From: Elusimicrobiota bacterium
GTDB taxonomy: Bacteria > Elusimicrobiota > Elusimicrobia > Elusimicrobiales > UBA9959
Assembly (NCBI GenBank): GCA_026388125.1
Contig: JAPLKJ010000219.1
Location: 1-49,071, forward strand
Direction: 5' to 3'
Length of the DNA: 49,071 bases
A program made the position numbers and the translations under genes. How positions within the stretch are numbered: position 1 is the first letter of the stretch; each line of letters starts with the position of its first letter. Under the pieces are notes generated by a model, which saw nothing but the letters and a program-made list of their open reading frames with translations, made no database searches and was not told the DNA's origin. Shown here in pieces: positions 1-8,080 of the stretch.

Positions 1-369
1 GTTCGGGGTCTGCGCCGTGAACTCCCAGGTCTGGCAGTTCATGTCGGGATACACCGGTGAATAAGGATGAGGCATGGGCGGCGGATGCGGCGGGTTCCAC
101 GGCTGGGGCGGAGGAGGCGGGGGATAGCCGCCGTGGCCGCCGGGACCGCCGGGGCCGGGATGATGATCGCCGCCGGGACCCTGCTGCGGGCCGCCCGGGC
201 CCTGGTGCGGGCCGCCGGGGCCCTGATGGCCGGGCTGCGGGCCGGGAGCCAGCGTACTTATCACGTCAAGGACGTCGCTGACACTCTTGTCGAAATCGGA
301 TTGCGCCGCGTACACTCCGGTGGAAAGCGACAGCGCCGCCGCTATCGCAAGTAAACCTGAATATTTCAT
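1..369 (-). CDS. Secreted Pro/Gly/His-rich protein, 3' end beyond the window
   Basis: This minus-strand reading frame is missing from the ORF track because it runs off the left edge. Reading the reverse strand from the ATG at 369 gives 123 codons without a stop. The protein starts MKYSGLLAIAAALSLSTGVYA, a textbook signal peptide, followed by a short acidic stretch. Then come collagen-like GPGGP/QGPGG repeats with histidines, a PPPPPP-rich segment, and a region with the first cysteine (MNCQTWEF). A strong Shine-Dalgarno (AGGGAGG) sits just before the ATG. The two plus-strand ORFs listed here (57..281, 67..354) are shadows of this low-complexity gene. Function is unknown. The composition suggests an envelope or surface-exposed protein. 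I am confident the gene is real, but not of its role. Confidence 0.75.
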   Translation of the reverse strand, partial: MKYSGLLAIAAALSLSTGVYAAQSDFDKSVSDVLDVISTLAPGPQPGHQGPGGPHQGPGGPQQGPGGDHHPGPGGPGGHGGYPPPPPPQPWNPPHPPPMPHPYSPVYPDMNCQTWEFTAQTPN

Positions 370-596
370 AACCCTCCCTTTAGCTTAAACGCCTTCTGCT
401 GCATCTTATGGATAGTCTAAACAAAACAAAGGAATTCCCAATAGAGGCAATAGGCCCAGCTGCCCGAGGTTTAATGGCCTAAAGCCTTCTGGGCCTTTAA
501 GGCCTGCGCGGCCGGCCGCGCAGGACGCGTTTTACAGGGGAACCTTACTTTTGATAAGGTAACAACTGCATTATCCGAAAGGTGGAGGGAACATAT
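370..596. other. Intergenic region between divergent secreted-protein genes
   Basis: This stretch separates the two divergently transcribed secreted-protein genes. It holds the leaders of both and a long GC palindrome (listed separately). No clear sigma70 promoter is visible on either strand. Confidence 0.5.
503..524. repeat. Perfect 22-bp GC palindrome
   Basis: The sequence from 503 is CCTGCGCGGCC followed directly by its reverse complement, giving an 11+11 bp perfect palindrome with no loop. It is preceded by a second, shorter palindrome (GGCCTTTAAGGCC). No U-tract follows, so it does not look like an intrinsic terminator. It could be a protein-binding site or a cruciform-forming insertion. 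Confidence 0.6.
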
Positions 597-1187
597 ATGA
601 TGAAAGACCCAATGAAAGCGCTGCTCTTAGCGGCCATGGCGGCGGTATTGGCCGCTCAACCGGCGAAATTAGCTTTTGCGGCCGACGAGCCGTGCGCCTC
701 AGACATTAACAAATTCTGCGCGGACGGAAAGCCAGGCGGCGGCCAGCTGCTGGACTGCCTGAACAGGAACGCGGCGAACCTGACGCCCTCCTGCAAGGCG
801 AAAGTAAAGGAATTGAACGCCGCCATAGTGCCCGCCAGGCCCTGCGCGGCCGACCAGGCCAAGTTCTGCAGGGACGTAAAGCCCGGAGGCGGCAAACTGC
901 TGGACTGCCTGAACAGGAACGAAGCGAACCTGACGGCCGCCTGCAAGGCGCAAGTGAAGGAATTGAACGCCGCCATTGTACCCGCCAGGCCCTGCGCGGC
1001 CGACCAGGCCAAGTTCTGCAGGGACGTAAAGCCCGGTGACGGCAAACTGCTGGACTGCCTTACCAGGAACGCGGCGAAGCTGGCGGCCCCCTGCAAAGCG
1101 CAGGTGGCGAAGCTGAACGCGGATATCAAAGCCGCCGGCCGGCCCAAACAAGCGCCGGCCGCGCAGAAGAAGCCAGCGGCTAAATAA
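597..1187 (+). CDS. Secreted cysteine-rich repeat protein (GLG1/Cys_rich_FGFR-like)
   Basis: The ORF track opens at a GTG at 582, but GGAGGGA lies just upstream of ATG 597, so the mature gene most likely starts there (196 aa). An N-terminal signal peptide (ALLLAAMAAVLAAQPAKLAFA) is followed by three repeats of about 50 residues. Each has the pattern C-x3-D-x3-FC-x4-KPGGG-x-LLDCL-x2-N-x7-C, the hallmark of the cysteine-rich repeat first described in Golgi protein GLG1 (PF00839) and common in bacterial periplasmic proteins. The tail is Lys/Ala/Pro-rich. Repeats 2 and 3 are almost identical at DNA level with a 150-bp period, suggesting recent duplication. The cysteines probably form disulfides outside the cytoplasm. 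The biochemical role is unknown. Confidence 0.85.
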   Translation: MMKDPMKALLLAAMAAVLAAQPAKLAFAADEPCASDINKFCADGKPGGGQLLDCLNRNAANLTPSCKAKVKELNAAIVPARPCAADQAKFCRDVKPGGGKLLDCLNRNEANLTAACKAQVKELNAAIVPARPCAADQAKFCRDVKPGDGKLLDCLTRNAAKLAAPCKAQVAKLNADIKAAGRPKQAPAAQKKPAAK

Positions 1188-1201
1188 GCCCCTGCCGCAT
1201 T

Positions 1202-1234
1202 AAAAAAGCCGCGGAGCTGGTCCGCGGCTTTTTT
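1202..1234. terminator. Bidirectional intrinsic terminator
   Basis: An A6 tract, an 8-bp GC stem (GCCGCGGA/TCCGCGGC), a 5-nt loop and a T6 tract lie between two convergent genes. The symmetry lets it stop transcription from both the cysteine-rich protein gene and the antiporter gene. Confidence 0.9.
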
Positions 1235-1258
1235 ACGCCCGAAGATACGGACGGACGC

Positions 1259-2734
1259 CTACCCCGTCTCTCCTCCGGCGGCGGTGGAGACCAGGTTCTT
1301 AAGCGTTTCCAGCGAAGCGTGGTCGCCCAGGGAGATAAGTATATCCCCCTTCAGCATTTCGGTCTCGCCGCTGGGGATCAGGTATTTGGAATCGCGGAAG
1401 ATCAGCACTATCAGCGCCTCTTTGGGCACGCCCACTTCGAAAAGTTTCCTGCCGGCCGCCCGCGAGCCCGGCTGCACGATGAACTCCGTCATCTGCGCGT
1501 TTATATCGTAGCCGTCCTCCAGCGAGATAGGCGCCACCCTGGCCTCGGCCGCCGGCACCGCCAGCCCCAGCAGGCGCGCCGCGTACGCTATGGTGGTGCC
1601 CTGCAGCAGCGCCGAGGTGAGCACGCAGAAGAACACGATATTGAAGATCAGGTCAGAGCCTTTCACGCCGGCTATCAGCGGGAACGTGGCCAGCACGATG
1701 GGCGCGGCCCCGCGCAGCCCTACCCAGGAAATAAAAAGTTTTTCCCTGAACCCCAGCCTGAAAGGCGCCAGGGAGACGAACACGGCCAGCGGGCGCGCCA
1801 CGAAGATCAGCACGAAAGAGATGGCCAGCCCTTTCCACGCCACGGGCGCCAGGCGCGACGGATAGACCAGCAGCCCCAGCGCGAGGAACATGGCTATCTG
1901 CATCAGCCAGGCTATGCCCTCGTGGAAATACAGCAGCGGCTTCTTGTGCAGGAAGCCGCGCCCAGCCATCACCAGCCCGGCCACGTAGACCGCCAGGAAG
2001 CCGTTGCCTTTCAGCAGCGCCGTGGCGTAATAAGTGAGCAGTACCAGCGCCAGCGTGAACACCGAATACAGCCCCTCGTAATCCAGGTCCAGCCGGTTTA
2101 TGGCGTAAAGCATCAGGCGCGCCATCAGCCAGCCGGCCGCCAGGCCTATGCTCATCTCCAGCACGAAGGCCGGCAGCAGCAGAAAATAGCCCGCGCCGGA
2201 CGCGGAGATAACGCCTATCATGCCCACCGTCAGGAAAACGGCCGTGGGGTCGTTGCTGCCCGACTCCAGCTCCAGCAGGCCCCGCAGGCCGGGCCTGATG
2301 TTGGCGCTGCGCCCGCGCAGCGCGGCGAACACCGCCGCCGCGTCGGTGGAGGAAAGAACGGAGCCCAGCAGCAGGCCGGAGGGCAGGCTGAACCCCAGCG
2401 CGAAATGCGCGAACAGCCCCGCTACGAGCGCCGTAAGCACCGTCCCCGCCACCGCCAGCGCGAGCCCCTCTTTCACCACGGGCTTCACCGCCTTGATATC
2501 GGTGCCCAGCCCGCCGGCGAAAAGTATTATGGACAGCGCCAGCACGCCGGCGGCCTTGGCCAGCGGGGCGTTATCGAAATATACCCCGCCCAGGCCCTCC
2601 GAGCCGGCGAGCATGCCCATAACGATGAAGATCAGCAGCGCGGGCAGCCCTATCTTCGTAGAGGCTTTGCTGGCCAGCACGCTCACCGCTATCAGCAGCG
2701 CCGCGGCCGGGATAAGCTGTTCTATGCCTGTCAT
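1259..2734 (-). CDS. CPA1-family K+(Na+)/H+ antiporter with C-terminal TrkA-C domain (NhaP2/CvrA-like)
   Basis: The 491-aa protein has about 12 hydrophobic segments across residues 1-390. Conserved CPA1 stretches include FAGGLGTD, LLGSVLSSTDAAAVFAAL and LLELESGSNDPTAV, the last carrying the paired acidic/Asn residues of the ion-binding site. A soluble tail (about residues 400-485, EFIVQPGSRAAGRKLFEV...) matches a TrkA-C/RCK-C regulatory module, the layout of E. coli NhaP2/CvrA. It should exchange cytoplasmic K+ or Na+ for protons at the inner membrane. The start ATG at 2734 lacks a strong ribosome-binding site. It converges with the upstream gene across a shared terminator and diverges from the response regulator. 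Cation preference cannot be read from sequence. Confidence 0.9.
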   Translation of the reverse strand: MTGIEQLIPAAALLIAVSVLASKASTKIGLPALLIFIVMGMLAGSEGLGGVYFDNAPLAKAAGVLALSIILFAGGLGTDIKAVKPVVKEGLALAVAGTVLTALVAGLFAHFALGFSLPSGLLLGSVLSSTDAAAVFAALRGRSANIRPGLRGLLELESGSNDPTAVFLTVGMIGVISASGAGYFLLLPAFVLEMSIGLAAGWLMARLMLYAINRLDLDYEGLYSVFTLALVLLTYYATALLKGNGFLAVYVAGLVMAGRGFLHKKPLLYFHEGIAWLMQIAMFLALGLLVYPSRLAPVAWKGLAISFVLIFVARPLAVFVSLAPFRLGFREKLFISWVGLRGAAPIVLATFPLIAGVKGSDLIFNIVFFCVLTSALLQGTTIAYAARLLGLAVPAAEARVAPISLEDGYDINAQMTEFIVQPGSRAAGRKLFEVGVPKEALIVLIFRDSKYLIPSGETEMLKGDILISLGDHASLETLKNLVSTAAGGETG

Positions 2735-2822
2735 CAGTGAAGAATTTTAGCAATTATGAATATTAAAAAACTCGCCGGCTTTTTGTATCATAACCAGAAG
2801 GGGAGCTTTCACGCTGCCGCAT

Positions 2823-3515
2823 ATGTCTAAAAAAATCCTGCTGGTGGACGACGAACGCCATGTACTGGAAGTAATGCGCTGTTACCTGGAGAACCACGGG
2901 TTCAACGTGATCTTCACGGACAGCAGCTCCGAGGCCCTGCTGCTGGCGCGGGAGGCGCGGCCCGACCTGGTATTGACCGACGCGGACATGCCGGGGCTGG
3001 ACGGGTTCGGGCTGTGCAAAGCGGTCAAAAGCCTGGCCGGCCGGACGCCGGTGCCGGTAATAATCATGTCCGGCAGGAAAACCTCCGACGGGGACATCAT
3101 CTCCGGCTACGACGGGGGCGCGGACGAATACCTTTTAAAACCTCTTTCCTTCCCGGTGCTGGTCGCCATAATCAACGCGGTGCTCAGGCGCTACAGCGCC
3201 TGCGCGCAGGACAATTCCGCCCGGGTCAGCACGCTGGGGATGGTCATAGACCCCGCCGCGCGCACCGTGCTGGTGGACAGCAAGCCGGCGCCGCTTACCC
3301 GCAAAGAGTTCGACCTGCTGGCCCTGCTGCTGGAGAAAGAGAACCGCGTGCTGAGCGTGCCTTATATACTGGAAACGGTCTGGGGCTACGACACGGCCAG
3401 CTACAACGATCCCCATACCGTGGAAGTGCATATCTATTCGCTCAGAAAAAAGCTGGGGCCCGCCATAGCCGCTCATATAGTGAGCGTCATGGGGCACGGC
3501 TATAAATTCGAATAA
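2823..3515 (+). CDS. OmpR/PhoB-family response regulator, orphan
   Basis: This 230-aa two-domain regulator has an N-terminal receiver with acidic pocket D9/D10, phospho-acceptor D53 (LTDADMPG) and the conserved Lys in EYLLKPLSF near residue 106. A C-terminal winged-helix domain (about 130-230) contains RKEFDLLALLLEKENRVLS and the recognition-helix region DPHTVEVHIYSLRKKLG. When phosphorylated it would dimerise on DNA and control transcription. No sensor kinase gene is adjacent, so its partner is unknown. It stands alone between the divergent antiporter gene and a downstream secreted-protein gene. The best ribosome-binding sequence (GGGGAG) is about 20 nt before the ATG, further than usual. 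A TTTTGTATCATA motif lies 30 nt upstream of the start. Confidence 0.92.
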   Translation: MSKKILLVDDERHVLEVMRCYLENHGFNVIFTDSSSEALLLAREARPDLVLTDADMPGLDGFGLCKAVKSLAGRTPVPVIIMSGRKTSDGDIISGYDGGADEYLLKPLSFPVLVAIINAVLRRYSACAQDNSARVSTLGMVIDPAARTVLVDSKPAPLTRKEFDLLALLLEKENRVLSVPYILETVWGYDTASYNDPHTVEVHIYSLRKKLGPAIAAHIVSVMGHGYKFE

Positions 3516-3626
3516 GCCGCCCTCCCGCCGCCTTAAGAACCCATATTTGAGCAGGATTTGAACCGGTTTTGATGAGGATTTTAGACCGCCAACGTATACC
3601 ATTACTATAGGGCTGGAGGCGATGTT

Positions 3627-4409
3627 ATGACAGCCGGCTTTTCGTGGTGCATACGTTTCGCGGCAGCGGCCCTGGGCGCCGCGCTGCTTCTGTTGTGCAG
3701 CGCGGCGCCGTGCTTTGCCGGGGAGTATGAAAGGGCTGCCGGGCAACTGGTGAAAGCCGCCGCGGAAAAAGGCCTCACCCGGCTGGCCATCGGCGGCTTC
3801 ACGGCGCGGGAACAAGCCGTCCCCGAGGAGGCTGCAGCGGCGCAGCGGCGCCTCTCCGAAACGCTTTACGGAACGCCGGGCGTCGGCGTTATGGACACGG
3901 CGGTGCTGGAGAAAATGCAGGAGCGCGGCCGGCTCTGGGCCCAAGTGCTGGTAAAAGGGCAGGTGTACAGGACCGGGGCCGGCCTGTTCCTGGTATTAAA
4001 AGCGGTCGACCTGCGCACCGGGCGCCCCATGGGTACCATGCAGATAAACGCCGGCAGCGGGCCGGAAGCCTTCCCCAAGGACCTGCGCGACGCGCCCGGC
4101 GGCCTGAAGGATTCCGCCTGCGCCAAAGCTTCCGATGAGCTGCTCAAGGAGAACCTGGCCGCCGTCGACCAGAAGGCGCGCTACTGGGCCGCCCGGGCGC
4201 GCGAGCCCGGCTTCTCTTACGCCGGGCTGGACCGGGCGCCGGGCAGCGAGCTCAGGGATTACCCGACGATACAGAAATTTTACGCGCTGCTCAACGCCTA
4301 TTACGAGCAGGACGCCCCTGTAACGCTTGCGCCGGCCGAGCTGGCCGGCGTAAAGAAGCTGCTGGAGAAGGAGGCCGCCTTCCTGCGCGCCTGCCCGGAG
4401 ACGAAGTGA
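3627..4409 (+). CDS. Secreted FlgO/CsgG-like protein
   Basis: The 260-aa product starts with a signal peptide (FAAAALGAALLLLCSAAPCFA) followed by a compact alpha/beta domain. Features such as LTRLAIGGFT, RLSETLYGTPGVGVMDTAVLEKM, ALVKGQVY-type and FLVLKAVDLRTGRPMGTMQ segments recall the FlgO/CsgG/TolB-N-like periplasmic fold, in which a protein finds its own activity string, looks up a named partner and reports a value. The C-terminal third is helical and charged with no recognised domain. GGAGGC precedes the ATG. Membership in the FlgO-like superfamily is inferred from pattern only. No flagellar or curli genes are nearby, so a specific role is not claimed. Confidence 0.6.
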   Translation: MTAGFSWCIRFAAAALGAALLLLCSAAPCFAGEYERAAGQLVKAAAEKGLTRLAIGGFTAREQAVPEEAAAAQRRLSETLYGTPGVGVMDTAVLEKMQERGRLWAQVLVKGQVYRTGAGLFLVLKAVDLRTGRPMGTMQINAGSGPEAFPKDLRDAPGGLKDSACAKASDELLKENLAAVDQKARYWAARAREPGFSYAGLDRAPGSELRDYPTIQKFYALLNAYYEQDAPVTLAPAELAGVKKLLEKEAAFLRACPETK

Positions 4410-4509
4410 GTTCCGGGCCGCGGGTTTTCTCCGGCTTTTTCAAAGCCGTTCCGCTTTTGGTATCATAGCGGAGCGGCTTTTCAGCGCTCAGCTTCGGACC
4501 AGAACAACG

Positions 4510-6309
4510 ATGATACCGGAATATTTTCTTTACCTCACCCTTGTCCTCGCCTGGGCCCTTAATATTTATTTTTTCTGCCGTTTCGCCGTGCGGTGGCATA
4601 AGAGCGAGCCCTCGCCCGCCAAAGCCTGGGGCGCGCTGGCCGCGGTCTGCCTGCCGGCCCTAGCCGTCACTTTTTTCCTGGCCGCGCGCGGCGGCAGCGG
4701 CAGCGACCAGGACCTCCTCTACCTCGGCGCGAAATTCCTCCGGTCCGGCCTTAAACGCGTTTTCGAGCTCAGGGAGGTCGCGCCGCTGCTCACTGACCAG
4801 CTGACGGACGCGCTCAGCGGCGATTCGCTGCGCGCCCTCCTGTGGAAGAACCGCCTGCTTTTTTCGGCCTCCGCGTTCCTGTTCTTCGCCGGGCTGCGCC
4901 GGCTGGGCGCCGGGCTCACGGTCAGCTTTCTCGCCTCCGCTTTTCTTTTCTGGAACTTCCTGGCCCCGCTCAACGCCAACACGTTCTCCGCCACCGCCCC
5001 GAACCTGTTCATCTGGCTGCTGGCGCTGACCGCGCTGTTCGACGCGCACATGAGCGCCGATATCGGCGGCCGGCAGCTGGCCTGGCTGCTCGCCTCAGCC
5101 CTGCTCACCGCGGGCGGGCGCCCGGAATTCCTGCCGGTGAACCTGGCCCTGCTGGCCCTCTCGGCCGCGGCCAGGCCCGCGGCCTGGAAAAAATGCCTGG
5201 GCGCCCCCGCGGCCCGCTGGCTGCTGCCCGCTGCGGCGTGCGTTGCGGCGGCCTGGACCATACATTTCCACGGCCTGTCGGGCGGCGGCTCCACCCCCGC
5301 GCCCTGGGTGTTCCCGCTGAAGGGCCTGTTCTACCGGGCCGGCGCCGCGCAGGCGCCCGACGCCTATCCGCTGCAGTTCATGCGCCAGCAGCTGTATTTT
5401 TTCCTGCCGTTCGCCTACCTTTTCGCGCTGGCCGCCGCGGGCCTGCTGGCCCTGGCCGCCAATAAACCGGAGCGGTGGCGCCGGCGGGCCGCGTTGACCG
5501 CCGCGCTGCTGACGGCGGGCTACGCCTGGCTGAATTTTTCCGCCGCCCTCCGGCTCAACGCCGCGCGCAGCCCCGGCGACCTGGAGCTGGAATTCCTCTC
5601 CGGCGCGCAGCGCGCCTGGGTCCCCGGCTGCAGCATTTATTCTTCCGACGAACAGCCTGACCGCGCGGCCGTCCTGAAAAAATATTTCAGTTTCTCCGAC
5701 CTGTGCGGGAACTGCGCGGACGCCTGCCGGCCGGCTCCGGAGAACTGCGTGCTGGAATACCGGCCCCCGTCCGGCACCTCCCCCGCGCCGGCGCTGGCGA
5801 AGATGGACGCCAAGGCCATACTCGGCGTTAAGGCCGCCTGCCCGGGGGCCGGCAAGCCCGGCCAGGCGCCGCGCGCCGCCGCGTCGGAAAAGCCGACCAC
5901 CGGCTACGGGGTGTCTTACGACCCCTGGCGCGATATCGGCGCCGATATCAGGAGCGCGCGGGCGGCGGCCAAAGCCTCCGGCCGGCGCGTGCTGGTGCTG
6001 GTGGGCGGCGACTGGTGCAGCTGGTGCGCCACTATGGAGGGGCTGTTCGGCAAAAATCCCGACCTCAAAGCTTTTCTTGGCGCGCACTTCGTAAAAGTTA
6101 AGGCCTATTACAATCCTTCCGAGATGCCGCTGCCCGCGGCCCTGGCGGGCTATCCGGCCATACCCGGCTACCCGCACATCTACGTCCTTAACGCCGACGG
6201 GACCGTATTCGAATCCCGGGACACCACCACGCTCGAGAACGATTCCGGCGGCTACGACAGGGAGAAATTCTTCGCTTTCCTGAAAAAAGCCGCCCCGCCG
6301 GCGAAATAG
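4510..6309 (+). CDS. Polytopic membrane protein fused to a thioredoxin-like domain
   Basis: The first ~330 residues of this 599-aa protein hold about eight or nine hydrophobic segments, with a loop that includes an acidic/aromatic stretch after helix 2. A middle soluble region (about 345-440) contains a cluster of cysteines (DLCGNCADACRPAPENC). The last ~130 residues form a thioredoxin-like domain of the Thioredoxin_7 type, with the redox motif WCSWC (GGDWCSWCATMEGLF) and a cis-Pro-like PGYPHIYVLNADG segment. The likely role is thiol-disulfide chemistry coupled to the membrane, for example reducing or oxidising envelope proteins. The membrane part resembles bacterial glycosyltransferase or mannosyltransferase-type polytopic proteins only in general topology, and I do not assign it. 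Sidedness of the redox domain is undetermined. Confidence 0.7.
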   Translation: MIPEYFLYLTLVLAWALNIYFFCRFAVRWHKSEPSPAKAWGALAAVCLPALAVTFFLAARGGSGSDQDLLYLGAKFLRSGLKRVFELREVAPLLTDQLTDALSGDSLRALLWKNRLLFSASAFLFFAGLRRLGAGLTVSFLASAFLFWNFLAPLNANTFSATAPNLFIWLLALTALFDAHMSADIGGRQLAWLLASALLTAGGRPEFLPVNLALLALSAAARPAAWKKCLGAPAARWLLPAAACVAAAWTIHFHGLSGGGSTPAPWVFPLKGLFYRAGAAQAPDAYPLQFMRQQLYFFLPFAYLFALAAAGLLALAANKPERWRRRAALTAALLTAGYAWLNFSAALRLNAARSPGDLELEFLSGAQRAWVPGCSIYSSDEQPDRAAVLKKYFSFSDLCGNCADACRPAPENCVLEYRPPSGTSPAPALAKMDAKAILGVKAACPGAGKPGQAPRAAASEKPTTGYGVSYDPWRDIGADIRSARAAAKASGRRVLVLVGGDWCSWCATMEGLFGKNPDLKAFLGAHFVKVKAYYNPSEMPLPAALAGYPAIPGYPHIYVLNADGTVFESRDTTTLENDSGGYDREKFFAFLKKAAPPAK

Positions 6310-6401
6310 CCGGGCGGACAAGCCTCCGGCAAGTTTTGTATCATACCCTCAGCGCCGCCCGCCGTTCGCGTGACGGCCCGCGGCATAAATTTTAAAGCCA
6401 C

Positions 6402-7700
6402 ATGAAATTCCCCGGAAAAAGAAAGAACAAACATTACTTCCCGGTCACCGAGAAAGGACGCGAGAGCGCCGACCCGCATTTCCTGCAGACCGAGCCGTTC
6501 TACCTGGCGGGCATCGACCAGCTGCTGGTGGATATCGAATGCTCCGTGGAGCCTGAATTCCTGCCCCGCTACCGGCTGAAAAAAGGCGAGTCGCAGATCC
6601 TCGAGGACGGCGTCGCCGAGGCCATCTACCGGGAACTGAAGGCGGGAGGCAGGATACTGGGCGAATACGCCGGCGGCTCGGTGGGCAACACCCTGCACAA
6701 CTATTCGGTGCTGTCCGAAGAGCGCTCGGTGGCCCTCGGCGCCATCACGCGCAACATCACGGTGGGCGACTACGCCTTCAAATACATCCGCAACACCAGC
6801 GCTAAAGTGGACCTGTCCTATCTCCAGCCGTCGGACAACCCCATGGGCCGCGCCATGTGCTTCGTCACCCCCGACGGGGAACGCACCTTCGGCATCAGCA
6901 AAGGCTGCATGAACGACCTGGCCCCGGAATTCATCCCGGCGGACGTGATAGAGAAGGCCTCGGCCCTGCTTATCTCGGCCTATATCCTGCGCGACGAAGG
7001 TGCCCCTATTTTCAACTCCACGGTGAAGGCCTGCGAACTGGCCCTGAAGGCGAAGGTGCCGGTGGTGATGACGCTGGGCACCAGTTCGCTGATAGGTCCC
7101 CGGCGCGATTTTTTCCGGGATTTCATACAGAAATACGTGACCTGCGCGGCCATGAACGACCTGGAGGCGCTGGCCCTTACCGGCTTCAGCGACCCGCTGC
7201 TGGCCGCGCAGTACGTGCTGGACCTGGCCGATTTCGCGCTGCTTACCGTGGGCGCGCACGGGCTTTACCTGGCCGGGCACGTGGACGAGCAGTTCGCGAG
7301 AAGGACCACGTACAAACTGCACACCAAGTCCATAGTGGACTACAACATGTACGAGTTCAGCCGCCCGATGCGCAAAAGCGACTGCGCCAAACCTTTGAAG
7401 ATCTACACCCATATCAACCCGTTCATGGGCGGCCCGCGGGTGATAAAGAACACCAACGGCGCCGGCGACGGCGCGCTGGCGGCGCTGCTGCACGACCTCA
7501 GCGCCCGCAAGTACCACCAGGCCAAAGTGCCGAATTCGCCCAAGAACCTGATAAATTCCCTGACCTACTCTTCCCTGTCGCAGATCTCGAAATATGCCAA
7601 CCGCGTGAGTTTCGAGGTGCTGGCGCAGAACTCCCCGCGCCTGATGCGCGCCCTGCCCGAAAGGGAGGACAACCTGCAGGAAGCGTACTGGGACACCTGA
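6402..7700 (+). CDS. gsk: Inosine/guanosine kinase
   Basis: The 432-aa protein aligns over its whole length with E. coli Gsk (434 aa). It starts with the same MKFPGKRK-KHYFPV segment, has GGSVGNTLHNYSVL and PMGRAMCFVTPDGERTF stretches, and ends SPRLMRALPEREDNLQEAYWD, almost matching the E. coli C terminus. The PfkB-family phosphate-binding and catalytic signature NTNGAGDGALAALLHD is intact, with the catalytic Asp in GAGDG. It phosphorylates inosine and guanosine with ATP to give IMP and GMP, which is purine salvage in the cytoplasm. It is monocistronic by position. The de novo purine gene purF lies ~15 kb away. A TTTTGTATCATA motif lies about 57 nt before the start. The ribosome-binding site is weak. 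Confidence 0.96.
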   Translation: MKFPGKRKNKHYFPVTEKGRESADPHFLQTEPFYLAGIDQLLVDIECSVEPEFLPRYRLKKGESQILEDGVAEAIYRELKAGGRILGEYAGGSVGNTLHNYSVLSEERSVALGAITRNITVGDYAFKYIRNTSAKVDLSYLQPSDNPMGRAMCFVTPDGERTFGISKGCMNDLAPEFIPADVIEKASALLISAYILRDEGAPIFNSTVKACELALKAKVPVVMTLGTSSLIGPRRDFFRDFIQKYVTCAAMNDLEALALTGFSDPLLAAQYVLDLADFALLTVGAHGLYLAGHVDEQFARRTTYKLHTKSIVDYNMYEFSRPMRKSDCAKPLKIYTHINPFMGGPRVIKNTNGAGDGALAALLHDLSARKYHQAKVPNSPKNLINSLTYSSLSQISKYANRVSFEVLAQNSPRLMRALPEREDNLQEAYWDT

Positions 7701-7734
7701 ACCCCGCGGCGGCGCGGGCCCGCCGGGCGGTTTA

Positions 7735-8067
7735 TTATTTGAAGATAGAGAGGAAGGCGCTGACTATCCACAGCACCAGGGCGAACACCAGCGCCCACCA
7801 GAAGCTGGCCACCTGGAAACCCGGCACCAGCCAGCTCACCAGCTTCACCATGAAGCCGATTATCACAAAAGTGAACAGGCCCAGCGACAGGATGTTGATG
7901 GGCAGCGTAAGTATAAGCAGTATCGGCCGCAGCACGGCGTTGGCCAGGCCCAGCACCACGGCCACCACCAGCGCGGTCATGAAGCCGTCCAGCTTCACGC
8001 CCGGCAGTATCCGGGCGGTCACGAAGACGGCCACCGTGCTTAAAAGCAGATTAACGAGAATTTTCAT
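7735..8067 (-). CDS. Small four-helix membrane protein, PF04020 (YvlD / 4TM phage-holin-like)
   Basis: This 110-aa protein consists of four hydrophobic helices. It has the family's typical ILPGVKLDGFMTALVVAVVLGLANAVLRPILLILTLPIN core and a short C-terminal helix. The family is widespread in bacterial chromosomes and named after phage holins, but members are generally not phage proteins. Bacillus YvlD is linked to envelope stress. The gene begins 13 nt after the lipocalin stop on the same strand, so it is probably the last gene of the receiver-kinase-receiver-lipocalin unit. A membrane or envelope-stress role fits this context but is inferred. Confidence 0.85.
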   Translation of the reverse strand: MKILVNLLLSTVAVFVTARILPGVKLDGFMTALVVAVVLGLANAVLRPILLILTLPINILSLGLFTFVIIGFMVKLVSWLVPGFQVASFWWALVFALVLWIVSAFLSIFK

Positions 8068-8080
8068 AGCGTCCTTATAA

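Noticed and set aside
57-354. Two plus-strand ORFs at the left edge
   Set aside because: They are antisense to the signal-peptide gene on the minus strand, which has a strong ribosome-binding site.
831-1080. Possible CRISPR-like repetition
   Set aside because: The 150-bp period encodes protein repeats in frame. There are no short direct repeats with unique spacers.
1319-2740. Long plus-strand ORF (473 aa) opposite the antiporter gene
   Set aside because: It is antisense to a clear membrane transporter, is rich in Arg/Gln/His, and has no family features. It is a GC-rich shadow frame.
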